Below the pieces are notes generated by a model that saw only the letters and a list, made by a program, of their open reading frames with translations, had not been told where the DNA came from and did no database searches. A program made the translations under genes and the position numbers. Shown piece after piece: positions 30,166 to 30,182 of a stretch of DNA of 30,182 nt. The DNA comes from an uncultured Collinsella sp. (GTDB lineage: Bacteria; Actinomycetota; Coriobacteriia; Coriobacteriales; Coriobacteriaceae), in NCBI GenBank assembly GCA_900547655.1, contig URHQ01000016.1:1-30182 (forward strand), given 5' to 3'. The first letter of the stretch is position 1. Each line of letters opens with the position of its first letter.

Positions 30166-30182
30166 AAGTGCCCGCCTAGCGG

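Overview
The window looks like chromosomal DNA from a high-GC actinobacterium of the class Coriobacteriia, most likely Collinsella or a close relative. This rests on overall protein character, high GC, frequent TTG starts with strong Shine-Dalgarno (SD) sites, and gene order. It is an inference; no database comparison was possible.

Layout. Everything from about 85 to 19963 is on the minus strand; everything from about 20167 to 30165 is on the plus strand. The divergence point is a tRNA-Arg(CCG) gene with its own promoter and terminator. Read in the direction of transcription, the minus-strand half contains: the tRNA; a P-type cation ATPase; a zinc-ribbon membrane protein; a cyclophilin and a TPR membrane protein; the cell-shape cluster mreB-mreC-mreD-mrdA(PBP2)-rodA; a DUF697-like protein; a two-gene radical-SAM pair (TIGR03960 and TIGR03936 type); then rplU-rpmA-obgE-nadD-yqeK-rsfS, the common ribosomal L21/L27-Obg-NAD synthesis-ribosome silencing neighbourhood.

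The plus-strand half is an aromatic amino acid cluster: aroF-tyrA-aroB-aroA-aroC, a 34-bp perfect inverted repeat, then pheA-aroEK (fusion)-aroQ. It encodes all seven shikimate steps plus chorismate mutase/prephenate dehydratase and prephenate dehydrogenase. Only the final aminotransferase is absent. The aroF leader carries a plus-strand terminator-like hairpin although no plus-strand gene lies upstream, which suggests attenuation.

The right end (about 28800-30165) is different: lower GC, and a tightly coupled two-gene cassette made of a DUF4869-type protein and a compact P-loop ATPase with a Toprim-like C-terminal half. This is the best candidate in the window for an undescribed system.

No stretch longer than 300 bases lacks a gene. 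The longest gap is 19964-20166, which holds the tRNA promoter and the aroF leader. Positions 1-84 hold one copy of a dispersed repeat and otherwise nothing I can recognise. I saw no CRISPR array, rRNA, insertion sequence or prophage.
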